From UBA1368 sp964563125 (GTDB taxonomy: Bacteria; Bacillota; Syntrophomonadia; Syntrophomonadales; Syntrophomonadaceae), in the NCBI GenBank assembly GCA_964563125.1, contig CAZLVY010000032.1, forward strand, positions 1 through 24,261: DNA of 24,261 nt. Reading direction: 5' to 3'. The notes beneath the pieces were generated by a model, which was not told the origin of the DNA, made no database searches, and saw only the letters and a program-made list of their open reading frames with translations. Made by a program: the position numbers and the translations under genes. The first letter of the stretch is position 1, and the number at the start of each line of letters is the position of its first letter. This document shows, piece by piece, positions 7,612-14,689 of the stretch.

Positions 7612-7640
7612 TTGCGAGCAGGTATTCTTATCTCTATAAT
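7612..7640 (+). promoter_or_regulatory. Sigma-A-type promoter of mazEF
   Basis: TTGCGA (7612-7617) and a perfect TATAAT (7635-7640) are separated by exactly 17 bp, just downstream of the alr stop. Transcription would start near 7647 and give a leader of about 40 bases before the mazE TTG. Confidence 0.7.
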
Positions 7641-7642
7641 AG

Positions 7643-7663
7643 AAATATCGATCATAGATATTT
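7643..7663. promoter_or_regulatory. Candidate MazE/MazEF autoregulatory operator
   Basis: Perfect inverted repeat AAATATC-N7-GATATTT starting three bases after the -10 box and covering the predicted transcription start. A ribbon-helix-helix antitoxin such as MazE normally represses its own operon by binding a palindrome at the promoter, so this is the natural candidate. The arms are AT-rich, which raises the chance of coincidence. Confidence 0.5.
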
Positions 7664-7686
7664 ATTTTACTTTGGAGGTGCTCGCT

Positions 7687-7956
7687 TTGCCAGCCTCAAG
7701 AAGGATTATCATAACAGTTCCCGAAAAACTTTTATCTGAAGTTGATGATATTACAGTCTTTGAGTGTAAAAACCGCAGCCAGATAGTAAGAGAAGCTATT
7801 AAATTTTATCTTCGGGAACGGAAGAGGGCTTTGATTATAGAACAGATGAAAAAGGGTTATTTAGAAATGGCTGAAATCAATCTGACTTTAGCTTGTGAAG
7901 ATAATGGAGTTGAAGATGAACATCTGCATGACTTGGTAGAAAAAATGTTGGAGTGA
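7687..7956 (+). CDS. mazE: Antitoxin MazE (EndoAI-type, ribbon-helix-helix)
   Basis: The 89-residue protein starts LPASRRIIITVPEKLLSEVD, the short beta strand plus helix of a ribbon-helix-helix DNA-binding domain, followed by NRSQIVREAIKFYLRERK. The C-terminal part (about 50-89) is acidic and probably neutralises the toxin. This matches the Bacillus NdoAI/EndoAI type in the standard place between alr and mazF. The frame is open upstream to 7606, but GGAGG at 7674-7678 lies 8 bp from the TTG at 7687 and the upstream residues are not family-like. It is 8 bp upstream of mazF and is likely to repress the operon. Confidence 0.88.
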   Translation: MPASRRIIITVPEKLLSEVDDITVFECKNRSQIVREAIKFYLRERKRALIIEQMKKGYLEMAEINLTLACEDNGVEDEHLHDLVEKMLE

Positions 7957-7964
7957 TAATAAAT

Positions 7965-8312
7965 ATGATCAAACGGGGCGAAATTTATTTTGCTCAGCTG
8001 AATCCGGTGGTAGGTTCAGAACAGGGAGGCATAAGACCGGTAGTAGTTGTTCAGAATGACATAGGCAATCAGTATAGCCCAACTACTATTATCCTGGCCA
8101 TAACTTCCCAAATCAATAAAGCCAAGCTGCCTACCCATATTGAGCTGAAGGCTGAAACCTACGGACTGGAAAGGGATTCAGTTATCCTGGCTGAACAGAT
8201 CAGGACTATTGATAAGGCCAGATTGAAGCAAAGGATAGCAGTATTGCAAGAGGAAACCATGAAAAAAGTTGACCATGCCATGCTTATAAGTTTAGCCTTA
8301 ATTGACAGTTAG
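7965..8312 (+). CDS. mazF: mRNA interferase toxin MazF (NdoA/EndoA type)
   Basis: The 115-residue protein is nearly the same length as Bacillus EndoA and shares its sequence pattern: KRGEIYFAQLNPVVGSEQGG, RPVVVVQNDIGN, SPTTIILAITSQINKAKLPTH and LAEQIRTIDKARL. R and S/T residues of the active site (GIRP and AITSQ) are present. MazF cleaves single-stranded mRNA at a short sequence, in this subfamily often U^ACAU, which is a family inference here. The ATG at 7965 is chosen over a GTG at 7953 because GGAG (7950-7953) must lie upstream. The alr-mazEF order is typical of Firmicutes. A strong terminator follows. Confidence 0.95.
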   Translation: MIKRGEIYFAQLNPVVGSEQGGIRPVVVVQNDIGNQYSPTTIILAITSQINKAKLPTHIELKAETYGLERDSVILAEQIRTIDKARLKQRIAVLQEETMKKVDHAMLISLALIDS

Positions 8313-8330
8313 ATACATAAAAAAACCCTA

Positions 8331-8388
8331 ACAGAGCGAGCAAAAAGGGCAGTTTGATATTAAAACTGCCCTTTTTTGCTGGCTCTTA
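8331..8388 (+). terminator. Rho-independent terminator after mazF, within a longer palindrome
   Basis: The core stem AAAAAGGGCAGTTT (8342-8355) pairs with AAACTGCCCTTTTT (8363-8376). The palindrome extends outward as AGAGCGAGC and GCTGGCTCT. The left flank ACAGAGCGAGCAAAAA (8331-8346) is identical, on the opposite strand, to 24124-24139 at the end of the groEL-distal palindromic element, suggesting a shared origin. Confidence 0.85.
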
Positions 8389-8491
8389 ATAAACAAGCGT
8401 CAGGTATGTAGTAAATACATCCAGAAGATAAATAATTTTTCTTGACATATAATACACTAAATTGGGAAAGAGAATGTGGGAGGTAACGACT

Positions 8492-9232
8492 TTGCGGCCA
8501 ATTATTGGAATAACGGGTAATTTAGAACTTAAAGAGAACTACCACTGTTTAGCGGAGGCATATGTGGCAGCGATTAGTAATGCCGGTGGTACAGCTATTA
8601 TAATTCCGCCTGACGAAGCCTCCTTAAACGATTATACAAAAATCTGTCATGCCATAGTATTATCAGGGGGCGGCGATATGGATCCTGTTTACTGGGATGA
8701 ACAGCCATCCTGGGCACTGGGTAATATTAATCCCCGCCGCGACCAATTTGAAATAAAGTTGGTTCAGAAGTGTTTTTCTCTGGGCATGCCAATTCTGGGT
8801 ATCTGCCGCGGTTGTCAGGTGCTTAATGTGGCAGCAGGGGGGAGTTTGATCCAGGATATCAGGACTCGAATGAGTCATGAGCAAAAAGCACCCCGTGATT
8901 ACCCTTTTCATGATATATTTATTGATGAGGGCACTATTCTGGCTGGGATATTTAATAATAGCTGTATCAAAGTTAACAGTTTTCATCATCAGGCTGTTAA
9001 AAAAATTGGCAGCAAGCTAAGGGCAAGTGCCCAGGCAGAAGATAATATTATTGAGGCCGTGGAAAAAAAAGACCATCCATTTGCTATCGGGGTGCAATGG
9101 CATCCGGAATGTATGAGTGATGAGAATTCAGCTGAATTATTTAAGACTTTGATCGACAAAGCAACAGTTTATCAACATCAGATATATGCTAAACTGATAG
9201 CTTATCGCACCACCGGTCCGGCAAAATCATAG
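8492..9232 (+). CDS. Class I glutamine amidotransferase-like hydrolase, peptidase C26 (PuuD-like)
   Basis: From the TTG at 8492 the protein is 246 residues, starting LRPIIGITGN. It has the C26 order: VLSGGGDMDPVYW, the nucleophile elbow GICRGCQ with C105, VNSFHHQAVK, and GVQWHPE with H204 and E206, completing a Cys-His-Glu triad. Family members hydrolyse gamma-glutamyl amides such as gamma-glutamyl-GABA; the substrate here is unknown. GGGAGG (8478-8483) lies 8 bp from this TTG, making it better than the upstream TTG at 8462 or ATG at 8474. TTGACA and TATAAT abut at 8442-8453 upstream. The gene sits 24 bp before an amidohydrolase, suggesting one pathway. Confidence 0.88.
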   Translation: MRPIIGITGNLELKENYHCLAEAYVAAISNAGGTAIIIPPDEASLNDYTKICHAIVLSGGGDMDPVYWDEQPSWALGNINPRRDQFEIKLVQKCFSLGMPILGICRGCQVLNVAAGGSLIQDIRTRMSHEQKAPRDYPFHDIFIDEGTILAGIFNNSCIKVNSFHHQAVKKIGSKLRASAQAEDNIIEAVEKKDHPFAIGVQWHPECMSDENSAELFKTLIDKATVYQHQIYAKLIAYRTTGPAKS

Positions 9233-9256
9233 AATAAACAGGGGGGAGATTCACCA

Positions 9257-10402
9257 GTGATCGCTATAAAGGGCGGAAAAATATTTTCGATGGACCAAAG
9301 AGGCATTATCGACAATGTAGTTATTATAGTGGAAGGGCCATTTATTAAAGCAGTGGGGGAAAATATACCTATCCCGGAAGATTGTGTTGTTATTAATGCG
9401 GCGGGCAAGTTCATTTTACCGGGCTTTATCGATGCCCATTCTCATATTGGGTTGGAGGAAGAGATTTACCGGGTTGAAGGTGATGATGTAAATGAGACTT
9501 CTGATCCTATAACTCCTGAGTTACAAGCCATGGATGGTATTAATTTTGCTGATTTAGCTTTTGCAGATGCTCTTGCCGGAGGAGTTACCAGATCAGTAAG
9601 TCTTCCGGGCAGTGCCAATATTATCGGCGGGCAGGCTGTATTTTTGAAACATTTAGCCGCTAATATGAGTGAAATGGTTTATAAAAATCCCTGGGGACTT
9701 AAGGCGGCACTGGGGGAAAACCCTAAGCGGGTATATTCTCAACAAAAGAAAACTCCGATTACCAGAATGGCCAGTGCCAGTCTGCTGCGGGAAGCTCTTT
9801 TTATAGCCCGGCAAAATATGGACAAAAAAGATCTGCCAGCCCGGGAAATTTACCGGCAAAAAGCCTTGCGGGCGGTTCTGCAAAAGGAAATGCCTTTAAT
9901 GGTTCATGCCCATCGGGCTGATGATATAATGACAGCACTAAGGATAAAGGATGAATTTGATATTGATATGATTATCCAGCATGGTACAGAAGCCTTTAAA
10001 GTAGCAGATGAATTACTAAAAAGGAATGTGCCGGTACTACTGGGACCTCTCTTGGTCAATCGCGCCAAAGTTGAGATGAAAGAAGTCTCTTTCAAAACTG
10101 CTGCCAAACTTGCCCGGCAGGGAGTAAAATTTAGTTTCATAACTGATCATCCGGTTATACCTGTAAAGCATCTGCGGGAATGTGCTGCATTTGCTGTCAG
10201 AGAAGGACTGGATGAAGATATAGCGCTCAAAGCTTTGACCGTTAATGCAGCGGAAATACTGAAAGTTGATCACGAAATCGGTTCAATTGCTGTCGGGAAA
10301 AGAGCAGACATTGTCATATTTGACAGGCATCCATTTGATTTCCGTTCCCAGATGCAGCACATAATGGTTGATGGAATTTTATGGGGGGATAAAGGTGAAT
10401 AA
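9257..10402 (+). CDS. Metal-dependent amidohydrolase (imidazolonepropionase/dihydroorotase-like superfamily)
   Basis: The 381-residue protein begins with a GTG 9 bp after GGGGGGAG. It has a small N-terminal beta domain with KFILPGFIDAHSHIG, in which H61 and H63 are the HxH metal ligands. Further likely ligands are H219 in MVHAHRADD, H242 in IIQHGTEA and D297 in ITDHPV. The C-terminal SIAVGKRADIVIFD is the classic amidohydrolase end. Binding one metal, such proteins hydrolyse cyclic amides or related bonds; the real substrate cannot be read from sequence. It lies between the C26 hydrolase and a 63-aa protein whose start overlaps its stop by 8 bases. The pairing of two amide-bond hydrolases hints at a small catabolic or recycling unit. 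Confidence 0.85.
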   Translation: MIAIKGGKIFSMDQRGIIDNVVIIVEGPFIKAVGENIPIPEDCVVINAAGKFILPGFIDAHSHIGLEEEIYRVEGDDVNETSDPITPELQAMDGINFADLAFADALAGGVTRSVSLPGSANIIGGQAVFLKHLAANMSEMVYKNPWGLKAALGENPKRVYSQQKKTPITRMASASLLREALFIARQNMDKKDLPAREIYRQKALRAVLQKEMPLMVHAHRADDIMTALRIKDEFDIDMIIQHGTEAFKVADELLKRNVPVLLGPLLVNRAKVEMKEVSFKTAAKLARQGVKFSFITDHPVIPVKHLRECAAFAVREGLDEDIALKALTVNAAEILKVDHEIGSIAVGKRADIVIFDRHPFDFRSQMQHIMVDGILWGDKGE

Positions 10403-10586
10403 AGGCGATGTCTACACAGTTTATCTGGATGGAAATGTAATGACAGTATGTGTAGTAGGTTTTTATGACGAAGAATTTACCGGCGAAGAAATGGTTATCC
10501 TGGCAGTGGTAAGCCGGGAGAACATGGTTCATGTGCCGGTTGATGATTTACAAGGCTTATTACCGGATCGAAAATATCAAAATTAA
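10395..10586 (+). CDS. Small conserved-looking protein of unknown function
   Basis: I do not recognise this 63-residue protein. The GTG start at 10395 lies six bases after GGGGGG and overlaps the amidohydrolase stop, so it should be co-translated. The sequence starts VNKGDVYTVYLDGNVMTV and is predicted to be beta-rich, with alternating hydrophobic residues (VVGFYDEEF, EMVILAVVSRENMVHVPV) and no signal peptide, cysteine pair or charged tail. The pattern fits a small SH3-like or similar barrel, but that is a guess. A strong terminator follows 11 bp after the stop, so it closes the operon. Confidence 0.7.
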   Translation: MNKGDVYTVYLDGNVMTVCVVGFYDEEFTGEEMVILAVVSRENMVHVPVDDLQGLLPDRKYQN

Positions 10587-10597
10587 ATAAATTAGTC

Positions 10598-10627
10598 ATA
10601 AGGTCGCTATAATGGCGACCTTATTTT
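10598..10627 (+). terminator. Rho-independent terminator after the amidohydrolase operon
   Basis: ATAAGGTCGC pairs with GCGACCTTAT around a 7-base loop, followed by a T-rich run (TTATTTTTT). It closes the 8492-10586 operon. Confidence 0.88.
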
Positions 10628-10705
10628 TTGCCATTATTTACTTCAAGGACTTCCTGCCTCTTATTAGAATTTATACCAGCAGACTAAATTGGAGGTGAGG
10701 CAGTA

Positions 10706-12091
10706 TTGCGACATAAAAAAATACTATTAACAGCTTTGACTATTTTAGGGATCTTCATTTTTACATACATAGCCTCAGGTTTTACTATTCCCCGGTTAGT
10801 AATTGATGGAAAAACCAAAGATGTGGACCCCCCACCCCAAATCTCTGAGAATCGCACCATGGTACCAATCAGGTTTGTAGTTGAAGACGAAGCAATAAAG
10901 GGAGAAATATTTTGGAACGGTAAGTTAGGCAAAGTTGCAATGAACTGTCAAGGTAAATACATAGAATTATTTATAGGCAGTAAAAGAGCTGCAGTAGATG
11001 GAAAAACAGTATATTTGGATGCTGCTCCTTATATTTATCAGGACAGAACGTATCTACCTCTCCGGTTTATTGCTGAGGCAATGGGAGCTAAGGTGGAGTG
11101 GAAGCCTGCGACTCAGGAAGTTGCAATTGATTTCGAAAAAATATCGAACATTGACCCTTTTAAAGAGGCAGCACAACCAAAAACTGTTTTCGCATATTAC
11201 TACTATCGTTCTTTTGATGAACTTAAGGCTAATGCGCATTTGTTTACCGATATTGCTTTTCGTTGGTTTGAGACTGATGGTCAGGGTAAGCTCTTTTATG
11301 AATACCAGGATGATTACAGCAATATATTGAAATTTACGCGTGAGCAGGGAATTAAAACCCATGCCAGTGTAGTTTTAATGGACAAGGACGCCTTGCACCA
11401 ACTGCTTTGCAGTCCTAAAAACCGGGCAAATCTAATCGGTAATTTGCTGGATAGGGTAAAAAAGGATAATTATGATGGAGTAGATATCGATTTCGAATTT
11501 ATAAATCCGGCGGATGCACCATATTTTACTTTGTTTCTCCAGGAGTTAAAAACCGCTTTAGGTCCTGATAAGCAATTGTCTGTGGCAGTGTTTGCGCGCA
11601 CGGCAACTGACAAGTGGCCAACACCTTATGAATATAAGAAAATTGGCAATATAGTAGATTTAGTAGTAGTTATGGCTTATGACTACTGTTATAAGTCTAG
11701 CGCGCCCGGACCAGTTGCTCCACTATGGTGGGTAGAAAAAGTAGTTGATTACATGACAGCCAATATAGCCCGGGAAAAAATATTACTGGGTATACCAACC
11801 TATGGCTATGACTGGGCAGATGGACTTAAAACTAATACGGTTACTGCGGCCAAATTATCTCAGCTTAAGCAAACTTATAAGCTGAGCGAATCATTTGACC
11901 AGAAAAACTGCAGTCAGTCTTATAGCTACTGGGATAAAAACGGCAGGCTGCATCAAATATGGATGGAAAACAGTACCAGCCTAAGTGCCAAATACGATCT
12001 GGCCACAAAAAATAACTTAGCTGGTATTTCATTCTGGCGCATAGGTAATGGCTTTACTGATTTGTACAAGATAATTGAAGAGCAGCAATAG
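10706..12091 (+). CDS. Secreted GH18-family glycosidase with copper-amine-oxidase-like N-terminal domain
   Basis: The 461-residue protein starts with TTG, 8 bp or so after GGAGGTGAGG. Residues 5-25 are a signal peptide or membrane anchor (KK then ILLTALTILGIFIFTYIA). Residues about 28-145 show two NRTMVPIRFV / DRTYLPLRFIAEAMGA repeats, the hallmark of the copper-amine-oxidase N-terminal-like domain used by many clostridia as a cell-surface module. Residues about 155-458 are a GH18 TIM barrel with the catalytic motif D257-G-V-D260-I-D262-F-E264; E264 is the expected acid. Relatives include YaaH/YdhD-type spore peptidoglycan hydrolases, so cell wall or spore cortex is a likely target. A weak TTCAAG-N17-TAGAAT (10642-10670) precedes it. 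A monocistronic unit between two terminators. Confidence 0.9.
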   Translation: MRHKKILLTALTILGIFIFTYIASGFTIPRLVIDGKTKDVDPPPQISENRTMVPIRFVVEDEAIKGEIFWNGKLGKVAMNCQGKYIELFIGSKRAAVDGKTVYLDAAPYIYQDRTYLPLRFIAEAMGAKVEWKPATQEVAIDFEKISNIDPFKEAAQPKTVFAYYYYRSFDELKANAHLFTDIAFRWFETDGQGKLFYEYQDDYSNILKFTREQGIKTHASVVLMDKDALHQLLCSPKNRANLIGNLLDRVKKDNYDGVDIDFEFINPADAPYFTLFLQELKTALGPDKQLSVAVFARTATDKWPTPYEYKKIGNIVDLVVVMAYDYCYKSSAPGPVAPLWWVEKVVDYMTANIAREKILLGIPTYGYDWADGLKTNTVTAAKLSQLKQTYKLSESFDQKNCSQSYSYWDKNGRLHQIWMENSTSLSAKYDLATKNNLAGISFWRIGNGFTDLYKIIEEQQ

Positions 12092-12158
12092 ATACTTTTG
12101 CAGGCAGCTTGTTTATGAAAAAATTCTGGTAAGGTATAATAATTATATATAACTATTT

Positions 12159-12187
12159 AAACCACCTTTTAAGGTGGTTTCTTTTTG
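12159..12187 (+). terminator. Rho-independent terminator after the GH18 gene
   Basis: AAACCACC pairs with GGTGGTTT around TTTTAA and is followed by CTTTTTG. A weaker hairpin (ACCAG/CTGGT then T6) follows near 12203-12228. Confidence 0.8.
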
Positions 12188-12263
12188 CTTTTTGGCCTTT
12201 TACCAGCCTTTTATACTGGTTTTTTAAAGGCGGAAAGACTAAAATTGAGCGGGAGGGGAGAAA

Positions 12264-13010
12264 ATGATTCCAGAACAACCTGATTTATTTGCGGATATTA
12301 AGCCTGTTTCCCAGGAAGAGATAGAACAGGCAGCGGAGCCAAAGGCAGATAAACAGCATATCAAACAGCAAGAGCAAAATGAGCCGGAGCAGGAAGAAGC
12401 CAAGGAAGCGTATGTGCCTTTTCTTCCCGGTTTAAAAGCTGACCAGGCCAGGTCAGAGATAAGTGATTTTGAGCAGCTGAAATTTATAGCCAGCACCTGT
12501 ACACTTTGCCGTCTGCGCAGTACATGTAATGGAGTTGTGTTTGGAGAAGGCCCCTTAAGCAGCAAGATGATGTTAATTGGTGAAGGGCCAGGCCATGATG
12601 AGGATTTACAGGGGAGGCCTTTTGTAGGACGGGCTGGACAGCTATTAGACAAGATTCTTATTGCTTCCGAAATAAACAGAGCTGATGTATATATAGCCAA
12701 TATAGTTAAATGTCGTCCACCGCAAAACAGATTACCTGGTATTGAGGAAGTTAAAGCCTGCAAAGGCTATCTGGAGGCGCAAATTCGCCTTATAAAACCA
12801 AAGATAATAGTATGCATGGGAGCACTGGCAAGTCAGGTGGTAATAGACCCGCGGGCCAGAATCTCTCAGATTAGAGGTAAATGGTATACCCGTCAGGGCA
12901 TAAAGATAATGGCGGTATTCCATCCGGCAGCCTTGCTCAGAAATGCCGAATATAAAAGACCGACCTGGGAAGATTTTAAACTAATAAGAGATGAGTATAA
13001 AAGAGTTTAA
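12264..13010 (+). CDS. Family 4 uracil-DNA glycosylase (Fe-S) with a clamp-binding-like N-terminal peptide
   Basis: Residues about 70-248 match the thermostable-type, [4Fe-4S] uracil-DNA glycosylase. Four ligand cysteines are in place: C79-x2-C82, C150 in IVKCRPPQNR and C166 in EVKACKGYL. GEGPGHDEDLQGRPFVGRAG is the uracil-recognition and water-activating loop, and FHPAALLRN is the second active-site loop. The enzyme removes uracil from DNA. Residues 1 to about 70 are an unusual polar, Glu/Gln-rich linker starting MIPEQPDLFADI; QPDLF resembles the QL[SD]LF motif that binds the replication sliding clamp. GGGAGGGGAG lies before the ATG. It precedes the tsa cluster by 27-36 bp. Confidence 0.92.
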   Translation: MIPEQPDLFADIKPVSQEEIEQAAEPKADKQHIKQQEQNEPEQEEAKEAYVPFLPGLKADQARSEISDFEQLKFIASTCTLCRLRSTCNGVVFGEGPLSSKMMLIGEGPGHDEDLQGRPFVGRAGQLLDKILIASEINRADVYIANIVKCRPPQNRLPGIEEVKACKGYLEAQIRLIKPKIIVCMGALASQVVIDPRARISQIRGKWYTRQGIKIMAVFHPAALLRNAEYKRPTWEDFKLIRDEYKRV

Positions 13011-13046
13011 AGATAACAATGATGGTTATATTGTGAGGTGACAGGT

Positions 13047-13517
13047 GTGGAAATTTATGTTGAAAATGCTGAAGCAATGCAGCATTTAGGTTTGAATATT
13101 GCCCCATTATTATCTGGCGGAGATATAGTTTATTTACTGGGAGAACTGGGAACGGGTAAAACGACGCTGGTAAAAGGAATTGCCAAAGGAATGGGTTATA
13201 CAGGCAAAGTAACCAGCCCCACCTTTACTATCATGAATATTTATCCTGCAGATCCCGACATCTATCATTTTGATTTTTACAGACTGGGAAAAAATGATTT
13301 ATCCGACCTGGGATTAGATGATTATTTAGCCGGAGATGGAGTTACCCTGATAGAATGGCCTGAAATCGGACAGGGTATATTGCCGCAGGAAGCACTAATC
13401 ATCAATATTAATTTGGTTGCTGATGATTATGACCTGGGGAGAAATGTAGACATAACAGCACAGGGGTCTTACTTTGAACAAAAAATTGAGGAGATTAAAA
13501 AAGCATGCTTATTTTAG
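13047..13517 (+). CDS. tsaE: tRNA t6A biosynthesis ATPase TsaE
   Basis: The 156-residue protein has a P-loop GELGTGKTT with K38, then TSPTFTIMN, HFDFYRLG and LIEWPE, the ordered motifs of TsaE (YjeE/YdiB). It is the ATPase that works with TsaB and TsaD to attach threonylcarbamoyl to A37 of ANN-decoding tRNAs. The GTG at 13047 lies 8 bp after GAGG; the GTG at 13038 overlaps that site. Its last 13 bases overlap tsaB, so the two are translationally coupled. The tail after about residue 145 is variable, as usual. Confidence 0.94.
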   Translation: MEIYVENAEAMQHLGLNIAPLLSGGDIVYLLGELGTGKTTLVKGIAKGMGYTGKVTSPTFTIMNIYPADPDIYHFDFYRLGKNDLSDLGLDDYLAGDGVTLIEWPEIGQGILPQEALIININLVADDYDLGRNVDITAQGSYFEQKIEEIKKACLF

Positions 13518-14215
13518 CTGTAGATAGTGCCACTCCTGTAGCAGGGGTAGCTTTATTAGACGGTGAAAAGATAATAGCCGAGTATTTCACAAATTTTAAA
13601 AGAGTTCATTCACAGAGTTTAATGCCCATGATTGATAAATGCTTAAGTGATTGCGGGTGCAGTTTAAACGGTCTGGATGCAATCGCTCTTACAACAGGTC
13701 CTGGTTCGTTTACGGGTATCAGGATAGGCATGGCTACAGTTAAAGGTTTATGCCTGGGAGCAGATATTCCCTTAATAGGAGTATCAACTCTGGATGTTAT
13801 TGCTAACAATATGTTCCTGAGTAATTACCTGGTTTGCCCGGTTTTAAATGCTCGTAAAAACGAGGTTTATACTGCAGTCTATGATGTTAGTAAAGTAATG
13901 CCGCAACTTTTATGGGGACCGGAAGCCTGCTCGCCTGAAGTTTTGGCTGCTAAGGCGATGGAACTTGCTGCGGGACGGTCTGGCATTGTTTTGTTAGGTG
14001 ATGGTTATTTACCTTTTCAGCAATATTTTAGACAGACTATCGGCAGTCAGCTAATAGATGCACCTCCCCATCTCATGTTACCCCGGGCTTCCAGTGCAGC
14101 CAGCCTGGCCAGACGGAAATTTGAAAAGGGATTATTGGAAGATGTGCATAGTATAAGACCTTATTATATAAGATTGTCTGAAGCAGAATATAAATTGGGA
14201 AAGGAAGACAGATAA
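13505..14215 (+). CDS. tsaB: tRNA t6A biosynthesis protein TsaB
   Basis: The 236-residue protein starts MLILAVDSATPVAGVALL, the ASKHA-fold phosphate-binding strand of TsaB (YeaZ/YdiC). LTTGPGSFTGIRIGMATVKGL is its most conserved segment. TsaB is an inactive paralogue that dimerises with TsaD and is needed for t6A formation. The start overlaps the end of tsaE and is preceded by GAGGAG. The stop is directly followed by the TTG start of rimI, completing the E-B-RimI-D order usual in Firmicutes. Confidence 0.94.
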   Translation: MLILAVDSATPVAGVALLDGEKIIAEYFTNFKRVHSQSLMPMIDKCLSDCGCSLNGLDAIALTTGPGSFTGIRIGMATVKGLCLGADIPLIGVSTLDVIANNMFLSNYLVCPVLNARKNEVYTAVYDVSKVMPQLLWGPEACSPEVLAAKAMELAAGRSGIVLLGDGYLPFQQYFRQTIGSQLIDAPPHLMLPRASSAASLARRKFEKGLLEDVHSIRPYYIRLSEAEYKLGKEDR

Positions 14216-14668
14216 TTGTTAAATCCTCAGTACATAATCAGAAGAATGGTAGCCCAGGACATTACTGAGATAATGGCAATTGAAAAAGAAGCCTTTTCTA
14301 TGCCCTGGTCCAAAGAATCCTACCTGGCTGAAATGAAAAATCATTTTGCTCATTATCTGGTTTGTGATATTGCTGGAAAAATTGCCGGTTATGGTGGTAT
14401 ATGGCTGGTGTTTGAAGATGCCCATATTACCAATGTAGCAGTAAGTGCTGAGTTCCGCAGGCAGGGAATCGGAACCGCTATCATGCAGGAATTGGAAAAA
14501 CAAGCCCGGGCCAAAAAGACCTTAAGAATACTTTTAGAGGTTAGACCTTCCAATCAACCTGCACTAAAAACTTATAAAAAACTGGGCTTTCTTCCTTCAG
14601 ATGTTCGCAAAGAGTATTATTCTGATAATGGTGAAGATGCCCTGATTATGATTAAATTATTATTTTAG
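14216..14668 (+). CDS. rimI: Ribosomal-protein-alanine N-acetyltransferase RimI (GNAT family)
   Basis: The 150-residue protein is a GNAT fold. The acetyl-CoA pyrophosphate loop is RRQGIGTAIM, preceded by ITNVAVSAEF (motif A) and followed by LLEVRPSNQPALKTYKKLGF (motif B), all typical of RimI. RimI acetylates the N-terminal alanine of ribosomal protein S18 in enterobacteria; here the target is inferred from family and from the conserved place between tsaB and tsaD. The TTG at 14216 immediately follows the tsaB stop, with GGAAAGGAAG upstream. Confidence 0.9.
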   Translation: MLNPQYIIRRMVAQDITEIMAIEKEAFSMPWSKESYLAEMKNHFAHYLVCDIAGKIAGYGGIWLVFEDAHITNVAVSAEFRRQGIGTAIMQELEKQARAKKTLRILLEVRPSNQPALKTYKKLGFLPSDVRKEYYSDNGEDALIMIKLLF

Positions 14669-14689
14669 GTTGATAAGGTCGGTGAGAAA

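Noticed and set aside
12239..12763. 174-codon open frame on the minus strand opposite the uracil-DNA glycosylase
   Set aside because: It lies entirely antisense to a gene with all family motifs and has no ribosome-binding site or recognisable domain.
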